Source: Candidatus Didemnitutus sp. (GTDB taxonomy: Bacteria > Verrucomicrobiota > Verrucomicrobiia > Opitutales > Opitutaceae). From it: a stretch of 54,272 nt of DNA. The translations under genes were made by a program, and so were the position numbers. Location: contig JAUXXD010000001.1 in assembly GCA_030681265.1 (NCBI GenBank), positions 1-54,272 on the forward strand, given 5' to 3'. The notes beneath the pieces are model-generated. The model made no database searches and was not told the DNA's origin. It saw only the letters and a list, made by a program, of their open reading frames with translations. Below, piece by piece: positions 26,544 through 36,870 of this stretch. Position 1 is the first letter of the stretch. Every line of letters begins with the position of its first letter.

Positions 26544-26750
26544 ATGCTTAAGATCAACTCTACGAAATCCGGTGAATTCCGCGTGCTCGACCTCTTCTCT
26601 CCCAGCGATTCATCCGCGAATCCGTTTCCCGCAAACAAAGCGCCTGCGCCAGCGGTTACGCCTGCTGTCGAAACGAGCGACTCGTTTGTGTTCGTCAATC
26701 CTCTCTTCGCGCCCCCGTCGCCCCCCCCACCGTCTGAGCGGCAGGCTTGA
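26544..26750 (+). CDS. Possible small Ala/Pro-rich protein between ilvC and leuA
   Basis: A 68-codon frame in the 327-base gap between ilvC and leuA. The first half (MLKINSTKSGEFRVLDLF) has codon choices like neighbouring genes, with G/C at most third positions. The second half is Pro/Ala/Ser-rich and ends in a C-rich run coding SPPPPSERQ. No Shine-Dalgarno, signal peptide or known domain. It ends 33 bases before leuA. It may be a real small gene, a leader region, or chance. No terminator comparable to the ilvD attenuator is visible here. Confidence 0.35.
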   Translation: MLKINSTKSGEFRVLDLFSPSDSSANPFPANKAPAPAVTPAVETSDSFVFVNPLFAPPSPPPPSERQA

Positions 26751-26783
26751 GCGCGGTATCTTGCGCTGCTAACCTCTCTCCAC

Positions 26784-28391
26784 ATGGACTCGAATTACGT
26801 TCGCATTTTCGACACCAGCCTCCGCGATGGGGAGCAAGCCCCCGGCGCTTCGATGACTTCGGCTGAAAAGCTTGAAGTCGCGCGCACACTGGCACGACTA
26901 GGAGTGGACGTAATCGAAGCGGGCTTCCCCGCGGCCTCGCCCGACGACTTGCTCGCAGTGCAAACCATTGCGACCGAAGTCGGCAAAACCGTCCTGGAAG
27001 GGAGTCCGCAAACCGAGCCGCCGATCATCTGCGGTCTCGCGCGCTGCACTCGGGGCGACATCCAGACCGCGTGGGAAGGAGTCAAAGGGGCCAAGCGCCC
27101 GCGCATCCACACGTTTCTCGCGACGAGCGATATTCATTTGCAGCACAAGCTGCGCATGAGTCGCGCCGAAGTCGTTGCGCGCGCCACCGAAATGGTCGGT
27201 TTCGCGCGTTCCTTGTGCGCTGATGTGGAATTTTCCCCGGAAGACGCTGGTCGCAGCGATCCTGAGTTTCTCTACGAAGTGTTGGGCGCAGTGATCAAAG
27301 CTGGAGCGACCACGCTCAATATTCCCGACACCGTCGGCTACACTTTACCCGACGAATTTGGCGGACTCATCGCGGGCATCATTGCCAACACGCCCGGCGC
27401 GAAGGACGTGATCATCTCCGTCCATTGCCACGACGATCTTGGCATGGCCGTGGCCAACAGCCTCGCCGGTCTTCGCGCCGGTGCCCGCCAGGCGGAAGTC
27501 ACCGTCAACGGTATCGGTGAACGCGCGGGCAACGCTTCGCTCGAAGAACTCGTGATGGCGCTGCGCACGCGCGGCGAAAAGCTCGGCCTCCGCACCGGTA
27601 TCGATGCGCGGCAACTTTGTCGCGCATCGAAATTGGTTTCGCGCAGCACCGGCTATCCCGTGCCGCCGAACAAAGCCATCGTCGGCGCCAATGCGTTCGC
27701 GCACGAATCCGGCATTCACCAAGACGGCATGATAAAGAATGCGCAGACCTACGAGATCATGCGCCCTGAAGATGTCGGTGCGGTGCAAACGACGCTCGTG
27801 CTTGGCAAACATTCCGGACGCAACGCCGTGTCGAAGCGTCTCGCCGAACTCGGCTACCCACTCGAAGGCGAAGCGCTCAATCGCGCCTTTGCAGAATTTA
27901 AAAAACTGGCTGACCGTAAGAAAGCGGTGCTCGATGCCGACCTCATCGCGCTCTCCAGTGACGAACGGACTCCCGTGCCCGAGTTGTGGGTGCTGGAGGA
28001 TTTGCAGGTCGCTTGTGGCACGACGGGGTTGCCCACCGCAACGGTGCGCCTGCGTGGTCCCGACGGCACCAAGTTTGTGCATGCGGCCGTCGGCACGGGT
28101 CCGGTCGATGCGACTTACAAGGCGATCGATGCTCTCGTCAAAGTTCCGGTCTCGCTGCTCGAGTTCGTCGTCAATGCCGTTACCGAAGGCATCGATGCGC
28201 TCGGTGAAGTCTCGGTGCGCGTGCGCCACGACGACCAGCGCTCATGCCACGGTCACGGCGCCGACACCGACATCATTGTTGCCAGCGCCAAGGCTTACTT
28301 GGCCGCCGTAAATCTTGTGCTCTCCCGCCAATCTTCGGCGCATGTGCACGCGCAGAAATCTTCCGTCGAATCCCCTTCTCCTGCCAAATGA
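26784..28391 (+). CDS. leuA: 2-isopropylmalate synthase
   Basis: A 535-residue enzyme condensing acetyl-CoA with 2-oxoisovalerate, the first committed step to leucine. The DRE-TIM barrel begins [33 protein letters not shown] and the [14 protein letters not shown] segment are typical of LeuA, and [10 protein letters not shown] is the subdomain helix conserved in IPMS. The C-terminal about 130 residues are the leucine-binding LeuA dimer domain, so feedback inhibition is likely. It overlaps leuC by four bases. Confidence 0.96.
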   Translation: MDSNYVRIFDTSLRDGEQAPGASMTSAEKLEVARTLARLGVDVIEAGFPAASPDDLLAVQTIATEVGKTVLEGSPQTEPPIICGLARCTRGDIQTAWEGVKGAKRPRIHTFLATSDIHLQHKLRMSRAEVVARATEMVGFARSLCADVEFSPEDAGRSDPEFLYEVLGAVIKAGATTLNIPDTVGYTLPDEFGGLIAGIIANTPGAKDVIISVHCHDDLGMAVANSLAGLRAGARQAEVTVNGIGERAGNASLEELVMALRTRGEKLGLRTGIDARQLCRASKLVSRSTGYPVPPNKAIVGANAFAHESGIHQDGMIKNAQTYEIMRPEDVGAVQTTLVLGKHSGRNAVSKRLAELGYPLEGEALNRAFAEFKKLADRKKAVLDADLIALSSDERTPVPELWVLEDLQVACGTTGLPTATVRLRGPDGTKFVHAAVGTGPVDATYKAIDALVKVPVSLLEFVVNAVTEGIDALGEVSVRVRHDDQRSCHGHGADTDIIVASAKAYLAAVNLVLSRQSSAHVHAQKSSVESPSPAK

Positions 28392-29836
28392 GTAAGTTTC
28401 CCCGCACTCTCTTTCAAAAAATCTGGGACGCGCACGTCGTCGCCGAACAGCCCGGCGCCCCCGCGATTCTCTACATCGACCTGCACCTCGTGCACGAAGT
28501 GACGTCGCCGCAGGCGTTCTCCGTTTTGCGCGAGCGCGGCCTGAAAGTGCGTTGCCCCGAACGCACGGTGGCGACGATGGATCACTCGATTCCGACGCGC
28601 GGCGGTTATGAAGCCGCCGACGAAATGGGTCGCTTGCAACTGCGCCTTTTGGAATCCAACGCCAAGGAACACGGCGTGCGCCTCTACGGATTGAATTCCG
28701 TCGAGCGTGGCATCGTGCACGTCATTGGGCCAGAGCAGGGCTACACGCAGCCGGGCATGACGATTGTGTGCGGCGACAGCCATACCTCGACGCACGGCGC
28801 GTTTGGCGCGCTCGGTTTCGGCATCGGCACCAGCGAAGTCGGCCACGTGTTGGCAACGCAGTGTTTGTTGCAACGCAAAGCCCGCACCTGCGAGGTGCGC
28901 GTCGATGGTGGCCTTCAGCCCGGTGTGACCGCGAAGGACATCATTCTCGCGCTGCTCGCGAAGATCGGCGTCGGCGGTGGCACGGGCCACGTTTTTGAAT
29001 ACACCGGCGAAGCGATTCGCGCGCTTGATATGGAAGGCCGCATGACGATCTGCAATATGTCGATCGAAGGTGGCGCGCGCGCCGGCATGATCGCGCCGGA
29101 CGAAAAGACTTTCGCGTTTGTTGCCGGTCGTGACTTCGCGCCCAAAGGCGCGGCGTGGGACAAAGCACTCGCGTATTGGCGCACGTTGCCGACCGACGAG
29201 GGAGCGACCTACGACCGCACCGTCACACTCGATGCAGCGACGTTGGAGCCGATGGTGACTTTTGGCACGAATCCCGGCCAAGGCGTCTCGATCAACGCGC
29301 CGCTCCCATTGCCGTCGAGCCTCAGCGATCCGGCCGAGCGCGCCGGATTGGAAAAATCACTCGCCTACATGAAACTCGAGGGCGGCAAACCGTTGCTCGG
29401 GCAGAAAGTCGATGTCGTGTTTCTCGGTTCGTGCACGAATTCCCGTCTCGTCGATTTGCGCGCCGCCGCCGAGATGTTGCGCGGTCGCAAAGTCGCCCAA
29501 GGCGTGCGCATGATGGTGGTGCCCGGCTCTCAATCCGTGAAAAACGCCGCCGAAGCCGAAGGTCTCGATAAAGTGTTCAAGGAAGCCGGAGCCGACTGGC
29601 GCGAAGCCGGTTGCTCGATGTGCATCGCGATGAACGGCGACCAACTCGCCCCCGGCGAACTCGCCGTTTCGACGTCGAACCGCAATTTTGAAGGCCGCCA
29701 AGGCAAGGGCGGTCGCACGGTGCTCGCTTCGCCGCTCACCGCCGCCGCGGCCGCGATCACGGGCTGCGTGACGGATCCCCGCACCATCGGCCCGAACACA
29801 CCTGTCGTGCTTGGGGAAAAGGAGGTGGCCTCATGA
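28388..29836 (+). CDS. leuC: 3-isopropylmalate dehydratase, large subunit
   Basis: A 482-residue aconitase-family subunit that interconverts 2- and 3-isopropylmalate and also acts on citramalate. Cluster ligands are in GSCTNSR and [29 protein letters not shown] and PGSQSVK are also present. The start at 28388 overlaps the leuA stop (ATGA); the frame is open further upstream inside leuA, but that part has no family similarity. Works with LeuD, encoded next. Confidence 0.95.
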   Translation: MSKFPRTLFQKIWDAHVVAEQPGAPAILYIDLHLVHEVTSPQAFSVLRERGLKVRCPERTVATMDHSIPTRGGYEAADEMGRLQLRLLESNAKEHGVRLYGLNSVERGIVHVIGPEQGYTQPGMTIVCGDSHTSTHGAFGALGFGIGTSEVGHVLATQCLLQRKARTCEVRVDGGLQPGVTAKDIILALLAKIGVGGGTGHVFEYTGEAIRALDMEGRMTICNMSIEGGARAGMIAPDEKTFAFVAGRDFAPKGAAWDKALAYWRTLPTDEGATYDRTVTLDAATLEPMVTFGTNPGQGVSINAPLPLPSSLSDPAERAGLEKSLAYMKLEGGKPLLGQKVDVVFLGSCTNSRLVDLRAAAEMLRGRKVAQGVRMMVVPGSQSVKNAAEAEGLDKVFKEAGADWREAGCSMCIAMNGDQLAPGELAVSTSNRNFEGRQGKGGRTVLASPLTAAAAAITGCVTDPRTIGPNTPVVLGEKEVAS

Positions 29837-30432
29837 GCGCCCCGCAATTTACCGCGCTGACCGCCCGCGCCGTGCTGTTGCCGATTACAGACGTCGACAC
29901 GGATCAAATCATCCCGGCTCGTTTTCTTAAAGTCACCGACAAGCAAGGGCTGGGCAAAAACCTGTTCTGCGATTGGCGTTACAACGATGACGGCTCACCG
30001 AAGCCGGACTTCGTGCTCAATCGCCCCGAGTCGCAAGGCGCGGAAATTCTCGTGGCCGGACACAACTTCGGATGCGGTTCGTCGCGCGAACACGCGCCGT
30101 GGGCACTCGTTGGTTGGGGACTGCGCGCCGTGGTTTCCACGATGTTCGCCGATATTTTCCGCAACAACTCGCTCAAAAACGGCTTCGTGCCGGTGACGGT
30201 TGAACCAGCGGTGCATGCCGCGTTGCTCGCCGCCCTGGCGAAGGAGCCGAACATGCCCGTGACGGTTGATCTCGGCGGTGCAGAAGCGAGCGTAAGTTGG
30301 CCGGGCCAATCGCCGGTCGCGTTCCCCATCGATCCGTTCGCGCGCGATTGTCTGCGCCGCGGCGTCGATGAACTCGGTTATCTCCAGGCGCACGAAGCGC
30401 AGGTCAAAGCCTATGAAGCCGCCCGCGCCTGA
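29833..30432 (+). CDS. leuD: 3-isopropylmalate dehydratase, small subunit
   Basis: A 199-residue swivel-domain partner of LeuC. Signature segments: [32 protein letters not shown] with substrate-binding residues, and GFVPV. It starts in a four-base overlap with leuC and has a strong Shine-Dalgarno (AAGGAGGT) six bases before the start, one of the best in the window. It overlaps the 5' end of cimA by 20 bases. Confidence 0.95.
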   Translation: MSAPQFTALTARAVLLPITDVDTDQIIPARFLKVTDKQGLGKNLFCDWRYNDDGSPKPDFVLNRPESQGAEILVAGHNFGCGSSREHAPWALVGWGLRAVVSTMFADIFRNNSLKNGFVPVTVEPAVHAALLAALAKEPNMPVTVDLGGAEASVSWPGQSPVAFPIDPFARDCLRRGVDELGYLQAHEAQVKAYEAARA

Positions 30433-32047
30433 TCGCAATCTGCCCGCCGAAGTCGAGGTTTTCGACACGACGTTGCGTGACGGCACGCAGCGCGAAGGTA
30501 TTTCCTACTCGCTCGAAGATAAACTGCGCATCGCGCAGAAACTCGATCTGCTCGGCGTGATGTTCATCGAGGGCGGTTGGCCGGGTTCGAATCCGAAGGA
30601 CGCCGAATTTTTTGCGCAAGTGCGCGAGCTGAAGCTAAACACCGCGAAGATCGTCGCGTTCGGCGCGACGCGTCGCGCCAAGCTGGCGCCGGCGGATGAT
30701 CCGAGTGTGCGCGCGCTGGTCGATGCCGGCACGGAAGTCTGCGCGATCTTCGGCAAATCTTCGCCGTTGCAAGTGAAGGAAGTCCTGCGTTCCACGCTCG
30801 AAGAGAACCTCGCGATGATCGAAGAGACCGTCGCTTACCTGCGTTCGCAGGGGAAGCGCGTGATCTACGATGCGGAGCATTTCTTCGACGGCTTTGACGC
30901 TGATCGTTTTTACGCGCTCGAAACGTTGCGCGCCGCGATGCGCGGTGGGGCGGAGACCCTCGTGCTCTGCGACACCAACGGCGGCCACTTGCCGTGGCAG
31001 GTGGAGGAAGCGGTGCGCGTGGTCAGTTGTCACTTTGGCGCGACGGTGCGCATCGGCATTCATGCGCACGACGACACGGGTTGCGGCGTAGCCAACACGG
31101 TCGCCGCGGTGCGCGGTGGCGCGGCGCACATTCAGGGCACGATCAACGGTTACGGCGAACGCTGCGGCAACGCCAACCTGTGCATCGCGATTCCGGCGCT
31201 CGAATTGAAGTTGGGCGTGCGCGCGTTGCCGAAGGGGAAGCTGCCGCACTTGCGCGACGTGGCGCGCTTCGTCGCCGAAGTCGCGAATCTCGCGCCGGAC
31301 GACCACATGGCCTACGTGGGCAACAGCGCGTTCGCGCACAAGGCCGGCGTGCACGTCGCCGCGCAGCAACGCGCTCCCGAAGCCTACCAACACATCGACC
31401 CGACGCTTGTTGGTAACGCCAGTCGCGTGGTGGTGAGTGAACTGTCGGGCCGCGCCAATGTGTTGGCGAAAGCCGAAGAATTTGGTTTCGCTGGTCTCGA
31501 TGCGCAGGCGGGCATTCGCGTCGTCGAGGAAATCAAATTGCTCGAACATGCCGGATTTTCCTTTGAAGCCGCCGAAGCAAGTGTCGCGTTGATGGTGCGT
31601 CGCCAAGCCGCCGATTACGTCGCGCCGTTCAGCCTGGTCGATTACCGCGTGATGGTCGGTCGGCACGCCGACAAACGTTTCGCCGAGGCGACGATCAAGT
31701 TGCAAAGCGGCAAGGACGAGTTGCACACCGCCGCGAGTGGCGATGGTCCGGTGCACGCGTTTGACCGCGCGTTGCGCAAGGCGCTGGAGCCGATTTTTCC
31801 GCGTGTGCATGAGATGCATCTTGCCGATTACAAGGTCCGGATTCTCAACGGCAGCGCCGGCACGGGCGCGATTACGCGCGTGTTGATCGACTGGCATTAC
31901 ACCGGCGAAGGCACGACGACCGCCCCGCGCTGGAGCACGGTCGGTGCGGGCACAAACATTCTTGAAGCGACCTGGTTGGCGTTGGCCGACGGCTATGAAT
32001 TCGGCCTCACCACCGCTCCTGCTACTCCCAAGGAAATTTCTGCATGA
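30413..32047 (+). CDS. cimA: (R)-citramalate synthase
   Basis: A 544-residue DRE-TIM enzyme condensing pyruvate with acetyl-CoA to citramalate, which LeuCD and LeuB then convert to 2-oxobutyrate for isoleucine. [21 protein letters not shown] and [13 protein letters not shown] distinguish the CimA branch from Leu[18 protein letters not shown] and [12 protein letters not shown] follow. The C-terminal regulatory domain is present. The ATG at 30413 was chosen as the first in frame close to the conserved region, giving a 20-base overlap with leuD. It sits between leuD and leuB, whose products it needs. No threonine dehydratase gene (ilvA) is in the window. Confidence 0.92.
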   Translation: MKPPAPDRNLPAEVEVFDTTLRDGTQREGISYSLEDKLRIAQKLDLLGVMFIEGGWPGSNPKDAEFFAQVRELKLNTAKIVAFGATRRAKLAPADDPSVRALVDAGTEVCAIFGKSSPLQVKEVLRSTLEENLAMIEETVAYLRSQGKRVIYDAEHFFDGFDADRFYALETLRAAMRGGAETLVLCDTNGGHLPWQVEEAVRVVSCHFGATVRIGIHAHDDTGCGVANTVAAVRGGAAHIQGTINGYGERCGNANLCIAIPALELKLGVRALPKGKLPHLRDVARFVAEVANLAPDDHMAYVGNSAFAHKAGVHVAAQQRAPEAYQHIDPTLVGNASRVVVSELSGRANVLAKAEEFGFAGLDAQAGIRVVEEIKLLEHAGFSFEAAEASVALMVRRQAADYVAPFSLVDYRVMVGRHADKRFAEATIKLQSGKDELHTAASGDGPVHAFDRALRKALEPIFPRVHEMHLADYKVRILNGSAGTGAITRVLIDWHYTGEGTTTAPRWSTVGAGTNILEATWLALADGYEFGLTTAPATPKEISA

Positions 32048-33150
32048 ATGCTATTATTGCCCTGACGCCCGGTGACGGCATCGGTCCGGAAGTCGTGGCG
32101 GAAGCCCGGCGCACGCTCGAAGCGGTCGGCGAACGCTTCCACCATCAATTCAAATTCACCGAGCATCTGCTCGGCGGTTGCGCGATCGATGCGCATGGCA
32201 CCGCACTGCCCGCCGGCACACTCGCGGGTTGCCGCGCCGCGGATGCCATTTTGCTCGGCGCTGTCGGGGGCCCGAAGTGGGACGACCCGCAGGCGAAAGT
32301 GCGTCCCGAGCAAGGACTGCTCGCGATTCGCAAGGAGCTCGGTCTCTACGCGAACTTGCGCCCGGTGTGTCCGCATCCGGCCTTGGCCAAATTATCCCCA
32401 CTCAAACCCGAACGCGTGGCCGGCGTCGATATCATGGTGATTCGCGAACTTACCGGCGGCCTCTACTTCGGCACGCCGAAAGGCCGCGAGCAAACGCCGG
32501 AAGGCGAGCGCGCCGTCGATACACTGGTTTACACGGAAGTTGAAATTCGACGGATCGTGCGTCTCGCATTTCAAGTCGCGATGAAGCGCCGCAAGTTGGT
32601 CACGTCGGTGGACAAAGCCAACGTGCTCGAATCGTCCCGTCTTTGGCGCAAGGTCGCCAGCGAAGTCGGCAAGGAATTTCCCGAAGTGAAACTCGAGCAC
32701 CAGCTCGTTGATTCCTGCGCGATGCGTTTGATCACACACGCGGCGCAATTCGACGTAATCGTGACGGAAAATATGTTCGGCGACATCTTGACCGACGAAG
32801 CCGCGGTGCTCGCGGGCTCGCTCGGTCTGTTGCCGAGCGCGTCACTCGGTGAAGGCAAACGCGGCCTCTACGAACCGATCCACGGTTCCGCGCCCGACAT
32901 CGCAGGCAAGGGCATCGCGAATCCGACGGGCACAATCTTGTCCGTGGCGATGTTGCTCCGGCACTCGTTGGGCTTGGAGAAGGAAGCACGTTCCATCGAA
33001 GTGGCGGTGGCTTGTGCGCTCGACGACGGCGAGTTCACGGCCGATCTCGGCGCCGTGCGTCCGCTCACGACGGAGCAAATGGGCGCGGCGATTCGCGAGC
33101 GGCTCGATATCTCGGAAAATCCGCGCACTGCTTCGCGCAGTTTGGATTAA
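32044..33150 (+). CDS. leuB: 3-isopropylmalate dehydrogenase
   Basis: A 368-residue NAD+-dependent oxidative decarboxylase, third step of leucine synthesis and, with citramalate intermediates, of the CimA route. Motifs: LTPGDGIGPEVVAEA, LLGAVGGPKWDD, RELTGGLYFG, the metal-site MFGDILTDEAAVLAGSLGLL and NAD-binding PIHGSAPDIAGKGIANP. It overlaps cimA by four bases with AAGGA ten bases upstream. Last gene of the cluster; a strong terminator follows. Confidence 0.96.
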   Translation: MNAIIALTPGDGIGPEVVAEARRTLEAVGERFHHQFKFTEHLLGGCAIDAHGTALPAGTLAGCRAADAILLGAVGGPKWDDPQAKVRPEQGLLAIRKELGLYANLRPVCPHPALAKLSPLKPERVAGVDIMVIRELTGGLYFGTPKGREQTPEGERAVDTLVYTEVEIRRIVRLAFQVAMKRRKLVTSVDKANVLESSRLWRKVASEVGKEFPEVKLEHQLVDSCAMRLITHAAQFDVIVTENMFGDILTDEAAVLAGSLGLLPSASLGEGKRGLYEPIHGSAPDIAGKGIANPTGTILSVAMLLRHSLGLEKEARSIEVAVACALDDGEFTADLGAVRPLTTEQMGAAIRERLDISENPRTASRSLD

Positions 33151-33182
33151 CGCGACAACGGCCTGCGCCCGTTTTTATTTCG

Positions 33183-33206
33183 GCCCACCGTCAGGGTGGG
33201 CTTTTT
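33183..33206 (+). terminator. Intrinsic terminator of the leu cluster
   Basis: GCCCACC, loop GTCAG, GGTGGGC, then TTTTT. A perfect 7-bp GC-rich stem plus T-run 32 bases after the leuB stop. It ends the ilv-leu transcript and separates it from the converging esterase gene. Confidence 0.9.
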
Positions 33207-33215
33207 GCGCGCAAC

Positions 33216-33947
33216 TCAGAAGCGAGTTTCAAGGTAGTGGGGGAGCATTTTGCGCCACCACGGCCAGTCATGGCGGACGTCTGCGCCCCATAAGTCGATT
33301 TCGTGCGGCACTCCTTTTTCGGTCAGGATGTTGCCGATATCCACGGCGGACGACGGTTTCTCATGGGCGCCTTGGCCGCTGACGAAGTGAATGTGTTTTT
33401 TGGCGCGCAGGAGATCGAGCAGATGCGGATCGGTGAGGCGCGGGAGGTAATCGATGGGCGAGTTGAAGTAGACGTCGTCGTCCCAGTAACCGTTCGTGTA
33501 ATCCTTAAGGTCGTAGCTGCCGGACATGGCGATGCAGCCGTCGATCAAATCAGGCCGACGGAAAAGCGTGTTGGCGCTGTGCAGTGCGCCGAACGACGCG
33601 CCCGCGGTGATGATCGAAACCTGGCCGCTGCAGTGCGCATGGATGAACGGCACCACTTCCTCGGCGACGTAACTGTTGAACTGTTGATGACGGATCGCCT
33701 TGTAGCGCGGATGCATCGAATCGTTCAACCAGCTCTCGTTGTTGATTGAGTTGATCGAGAACACCTTGACCTTGCCCGCGTTGATGAAGGGCGCGATGGA
33801 CGCGATGACGTGGAAGCGTTCGTATTCGAGATAATCCGCCGCGGCGGTGGGGAACATGAGCAATGCGAACCCGTAGTGGCCGTAGACGGCGACCTCCATG
33901 TTCTTGTCGAGGCGGGGACTGTGCCACTGGTGAACTTCGCGATGCAT
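33216..33947 (-). CDS. Putative esterase (alpha/beta hydrolase, Esterase-D-like family)
   Basis: A 243-residue protein resembling the PF00756-type esterases found across bacteria. The nucleophile elbow is ITAGASFGALHSANTL (Gly-Ala-Ser-Phe-Gly), the acid is likely in the DIGNILTEKG region, and HDWPWWRKMLPHYL contains the probable catalytic His. No signal peptide. The start at 33947 (MHREVHQWHSPRL) was chosen because the 25 codons upstream are Arg-rich and coincide with a strong palindrome. Substrate unknown. Converges on leuB. Confidence 0.8.
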   Translation of the reverse strand: MHREVHQWHSPRLDKNMEVAVYGHYGFALLMFPTAAADYLEYERFHVIASIAPFINAGKVKVFSINSINNESWLNDSMHPRYKAIRHQQFNSYVAEEVVPFIHAHCSGQVSIITAGASFGALHSANTLFRRPDLIDGCIAMSGSYDLKDYTNGYWDDDVYFNSPIDYLPRLTDPHLLDLLRAKKHIHFVSGQGAHEKPSSAVDIGNILTEKGVPHEIDLWGADVRHDWPWWRKMLPHYLETRF

Positions 33948-33968
33948 AGGGCGGGGGTAGTTGGGGGT

Positions 33969-33997
33969 GACGACGGCGGCGGGTCGGCGCCGTCGTC
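33969..33997 (-). promoter_or_regulatory. Strong hairpin in the leader of the esterase gene
   Basis: GACGACGGCG (33969-33978) and CGCCGTCGTC (33988-33997) form a perfect 10-bp stem with a nine-base loop, 22 bases upstream of the esterase start on the minus strand. No T-run follows in either direction. It could influence mRNA stability or translation; it may equally be a remnant repeat. Confidence 0.35.
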
Positions 33998-34091
33998 GGC
34001 AGGCAAGCCTATCCACTCGCATCCGGCAAGTGTGCAGGATGCGACGATTGGCGCCCGCGGCGGGAACGCGCGGGCGAGGAGCGCTAACGCG

Positions 34092-34538
34092 CTAGGCCGA
34101 CTTGTCGCGCGGCGGCACGATCACCACGCCGCATTTGGCTTTCTTCACCACACCGCTGGCCGTGCTACCCACGAGGAGATCATAGAGGCGTCCGTGGCCG
34201 TGCGAACCCATGATGATGTAGTCGGCGCCGCAGCTTTGCGCTTCTTCGAGAATGAGCGTCACGCTTGGGCCATGGGTCACGCGCCCTGCGCTGGGAATTT
34301 GCGCGGCGCTCAACGTAGCGAGGCAATGGTCCAACTTGGTTTGTGCGATTTTCTCGGCGCTGGTTACGGCCTCCTGTATAACTTCGACCGGCAGGCCAAA
34401 TTCGCTCGTGACCACCGGTGGTTGCACGACGTTGATGAGGACGACCCGTCCGCTGAAGGCGCGGGCGAAGGTGATGGCGGTGTTGATTACATCTTCAGTC
34501 ACCGCGGAGAAGTCGATTGGAGCGAGGAACGTTTTCAT
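34092..34538 (-). CDS. Universal stress protein (UspA family)
   Basis: A 148-residue single-domain Usp protein. The N-terminal strand FLAPIDFSAVTEDVI and the ATP-binding motif IIMGSHGHGRLYDLLVGSTASGVVKKA (G-x2-G-x9-G-S/T type) are complete, so it is probably an ATP-binding form. Such proteins are induced by stress and growth arrest; specific partners are unknown. The ATG at 34538 was preferred; a GTG five codons upstream is possible. Divergent from the EF-hand gene. Confidence 0.88.
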   Translation of the reverse strand: MKTFLAPIDFSAVTEDVINTAITFARAFSGRVVLINVVQPPVVTSEFGLPVEVIQEAVTSAEKIAQTKLDHCLATLSAAQIPSAGRVTHGPSVTLILEEAQSCGADYIIMGSHGHGRLYDLLVGSTASGVVKKAKCGVVIVPPRDKSA

Positions 34539-34674
34539 GGCATTATTGTGCACCTAAATCGTCGAAAACGCACAGCAATCTTTGGCAATTCCAACGCACC
34601 TATTTCCGCGGTCGTAAACGCCCCTTTTCCTGTTTGCCAGCAGGTCGGAAAAGACCGATGCATGACCCAACAAT

Positions 34675-36846
34675 ATGGCTGCCTCACACACGTGGACATT
34701 CTTCAGCACGGGCGGATTGGAGCAGGTCTCGCTGCGCTCCGGCGCCGATTTGCTGCATCTCGACCAACTTGATCCGAAGCTGTGGGTCGCGTTGAGTTGT
34801 CCGGTCAAGGGACTGGAGTTGGATGAGAAAACGCTGACGCTGATTGATGCCGATGGCGACGGGCGCATCCGCGTGCCGGAACTGATCGCCGCCGTGAAAT
34901 GGGCGGCAGCTCGCGTCAAGGATCCGGGCGTGTTGTTGCAAGGCTCCGAGGCGCTCGCGCTCGACGCGATCAACGACGACACGCCGGCGGGCAAGATCCT
35001 CGTCGCCTCCGCGCGGCAGATTCTGGCCAACCTCGGCAAACCGACCGCCGCCGCGATCGCCGTGAGTGAATCGAGTGACACGGCGAAAATATTCGCCTCC
35101 AGCGCGCTCAATGGCGACGGCGTGATTCCGCCGGAAGCAACGGAAGATTCAGCGACACAAATTTTGATTAAAGAAATCGTCGCCACCTATGGCGGCGTCA
35201 ATGACCGCACCGGTGCCGTCGGCACCACCGCCGCGCAGATCGAGCGCTTCTTCACCGAACTGCAGTCTTATGTGGCTTGGGTCGGACCGAGTGCCGCGAA
35301 GAATATCGCGGTCCTCGGCGAAGCAACCAACACCGCCATCGGCGCGTTGCGTGTCGTGCGTCCTAAAATCGACGACTATTTTGGGCGCTGTCGTCTCGCC
35401 GCCTACGACAGTCGGGCGCTTACCGCGCTCAACCGCGCCGAGAGTGACTACCTTGCGTTGACGGCCAAAGACATGAAAATCTCGACGGAAGAGGTCATTG
35501 GTTTTCCGTTGGCGCGGGTGGTTGTGGGGCAACCGTTGCCGCTGTTCGAAGGTATTAATCCCGCGTGGGCCACGGCACTGGCGAATTTCCATCGCGAGGT
35601 TGTGGGCCCGCTGCTGGGCGCTGAAAAACGGGCGCTGACCGAAGCGGAGTGGCTCGATCTCAACCATCGTTTTGCCGCCTACGAAACCTGGCTCGGTGGT
35701 AAGCCCAGCAATGCCGTGGAGAAGCTGGGTCTCGCGCGCGTGAAGGAAATTCTCGCCGGTGAGGGCCGCGCGGCCTTGACCGAGTTGGTGGCGAAAGACA
35801 AGGCGCTCGAACCACAATACAAGGCGATCAGCGATGTGGATCGGCTCACCCATTATTGCCGCGACCTGCGGGCGCTGCTCTGCAATTTCGTCAACTTCGA
35901 GGATTTTTATTCGCCGGATCGCTACGCCGTCTTTCAGGCGGGCACGCTATTTCTCGATAGCCGCAGCACCGAACTCTGTCTGTTTGTCAATTGTCCGAGC
36001 CCGCTCGCGGCAATGAGCAAAGCCTACGTGGCCTACTGCGATTGCAAAAGAGCCGGGCAACCGCCGATGAAAATCGCGGCCTGCTTCACGCAAGGGGACA
36101 GCGACTACTTGTTCGTCGGGCGCAACGGGGTCTTCTACGACCGCCAAGGTCGGGATTGGGACGCCACGATTACCAACATCATCGAGAACCCGATCAGCGT
36201 CGGGCAGGCATTTTGGTCGCCGTATAAAAAATTCGTCCGCATGATTGAGGAGCAAGTGGCCAAACGCGCGGCGAGCGCAGAGTCGGCCTCGACCGGCAAA
36301 CTCGCCAGTGCCGCAGAGACTGCCGCCAATGCCGACAAGGCCGCGCCCAAGCCCGCCGAAGCGCCCAAGAAGTTCGATCTGGCGCTCATCACCGGTATCG
36401 GCGTCGCACTCGGATCGATCGGCACGTTTCTTGCGATGATGTTCACGCGTTTTCTCGATCTCGGACCGTGGATCCCCGTGGGCATCTTCGGCGTGATGCT
36501 CGTGATTTCCACTCCGTCGATGATCATCGCGTGGATGAAACTCCGCCAGCGCACCCTCGGCCCCGTGCTCGAAGCGAATGGCTGGGCGATCAATGGTCGC
36601 GTGAAAATCAACATTCCCTTTGGTTCGAAGCTCACGGAAATGGCGAAACTGCCACCCGGTTCGCATCGTTCGCTGGTCGATCCCTATGTGGATCAAGTCG
36701 CCGTGCGCCGCCGTCGCCTGATCTGGGTTGCGCTGGTCCTTTTCGTGATCGTCGGCGTGCGCGTGCACCATGATTATTTTAACCACGGTCGCTATTTCTG
36801 GCAAAAGACCGCTGCCGCCACCGTCACCCCGACACCCGCGCCATAA
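34675..36846 (+). CDS. Large EF-hand, C-terminally membrane-anchored protein of unknown function
   Basis: A 723-residue protein without a recognised enzyme domain. Residues 58-69 (DADGDGRIRVPE) form one perfect EF-hand loop, so calcium binding is plausible. The middle about 400 residues are mostly soluble and include a Cys-bearing segment around 390-470 (RDLRALLCNFVNFEDFY, then SRSTELCLFVNCPS). After an Ala/Lys/Pro-rich linker (about 525-565) there are two strong transmembrane segments (ALITGIGVALGSIGTFLAMM and WIPVGIFGVMLVISTPSMII), and a further hydrophobic helix close to the C-terminus. No signal peptide. I recall similar long proteins in PVC genomes but know of no function. Stands alone, divergent from the Usp gene. 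Confidence 0.75.
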   Translation: MAASHTWTFFSTGGLEQVSLRSGADLLHLDQLDPKLWVALSCPVKGLELDEKTLTLIDADGDGRIRVPELIAAVKWAAARVKDPGVLLQGSEALALDAINDDTPAGKILVASARQILANLGKPTAAAIAVSESSDTAKIFASSALNGDGVIPPEATEDSATQILIKEIVATYGGVNDRTGAVGTTAAQIERFFTELQSYVAWVGPSAAKNIAVLGEATNTAIGALRVVRPKIDDYFGRCRLAAYDSRALTALNRAESDYLALTAKDMKISTEEVIGFPLARVVVGQPLPLFEGINPAWATALANFHREVVGPLLGAEKRALTEAEWLDLNHRFAAYETWLGGKPSNAVEKLGLARVKEILAGEGRAALTELVAKDKALEPQYKAISDVDRLTHYCRDLRALLCNFVNFEDFYSPDRYAVFQAGTLFLDSRSTELCLFVNCPSPLAAMSKAYVAYCDCKRAGQPPMKIAACFTQGDSDYLFVGRNGVFYDRQGRDWDATITNIIENPISVGQAFWSPYKKFVRMIEEQVAKRAASAESASTGKLASAAETAANADKAAPKPAEAPKKFDLALITGIGVALGSIGTFLAMMFTRFLDLGPWIPVGIFGVMLVISTPSMIIAWMKLRQRTLGPVLEANGWAINGRVKINIPFGSKLTEMAKLPPGSHRSLVDPYVDQVAVRRRRLIWVALVLFVIVGVRVHHDYFNHGRYFWQKTAAATVTPTPAP

Positions 36847-36870
36847 GCGACACCGTTCCGCGAGCATGCC

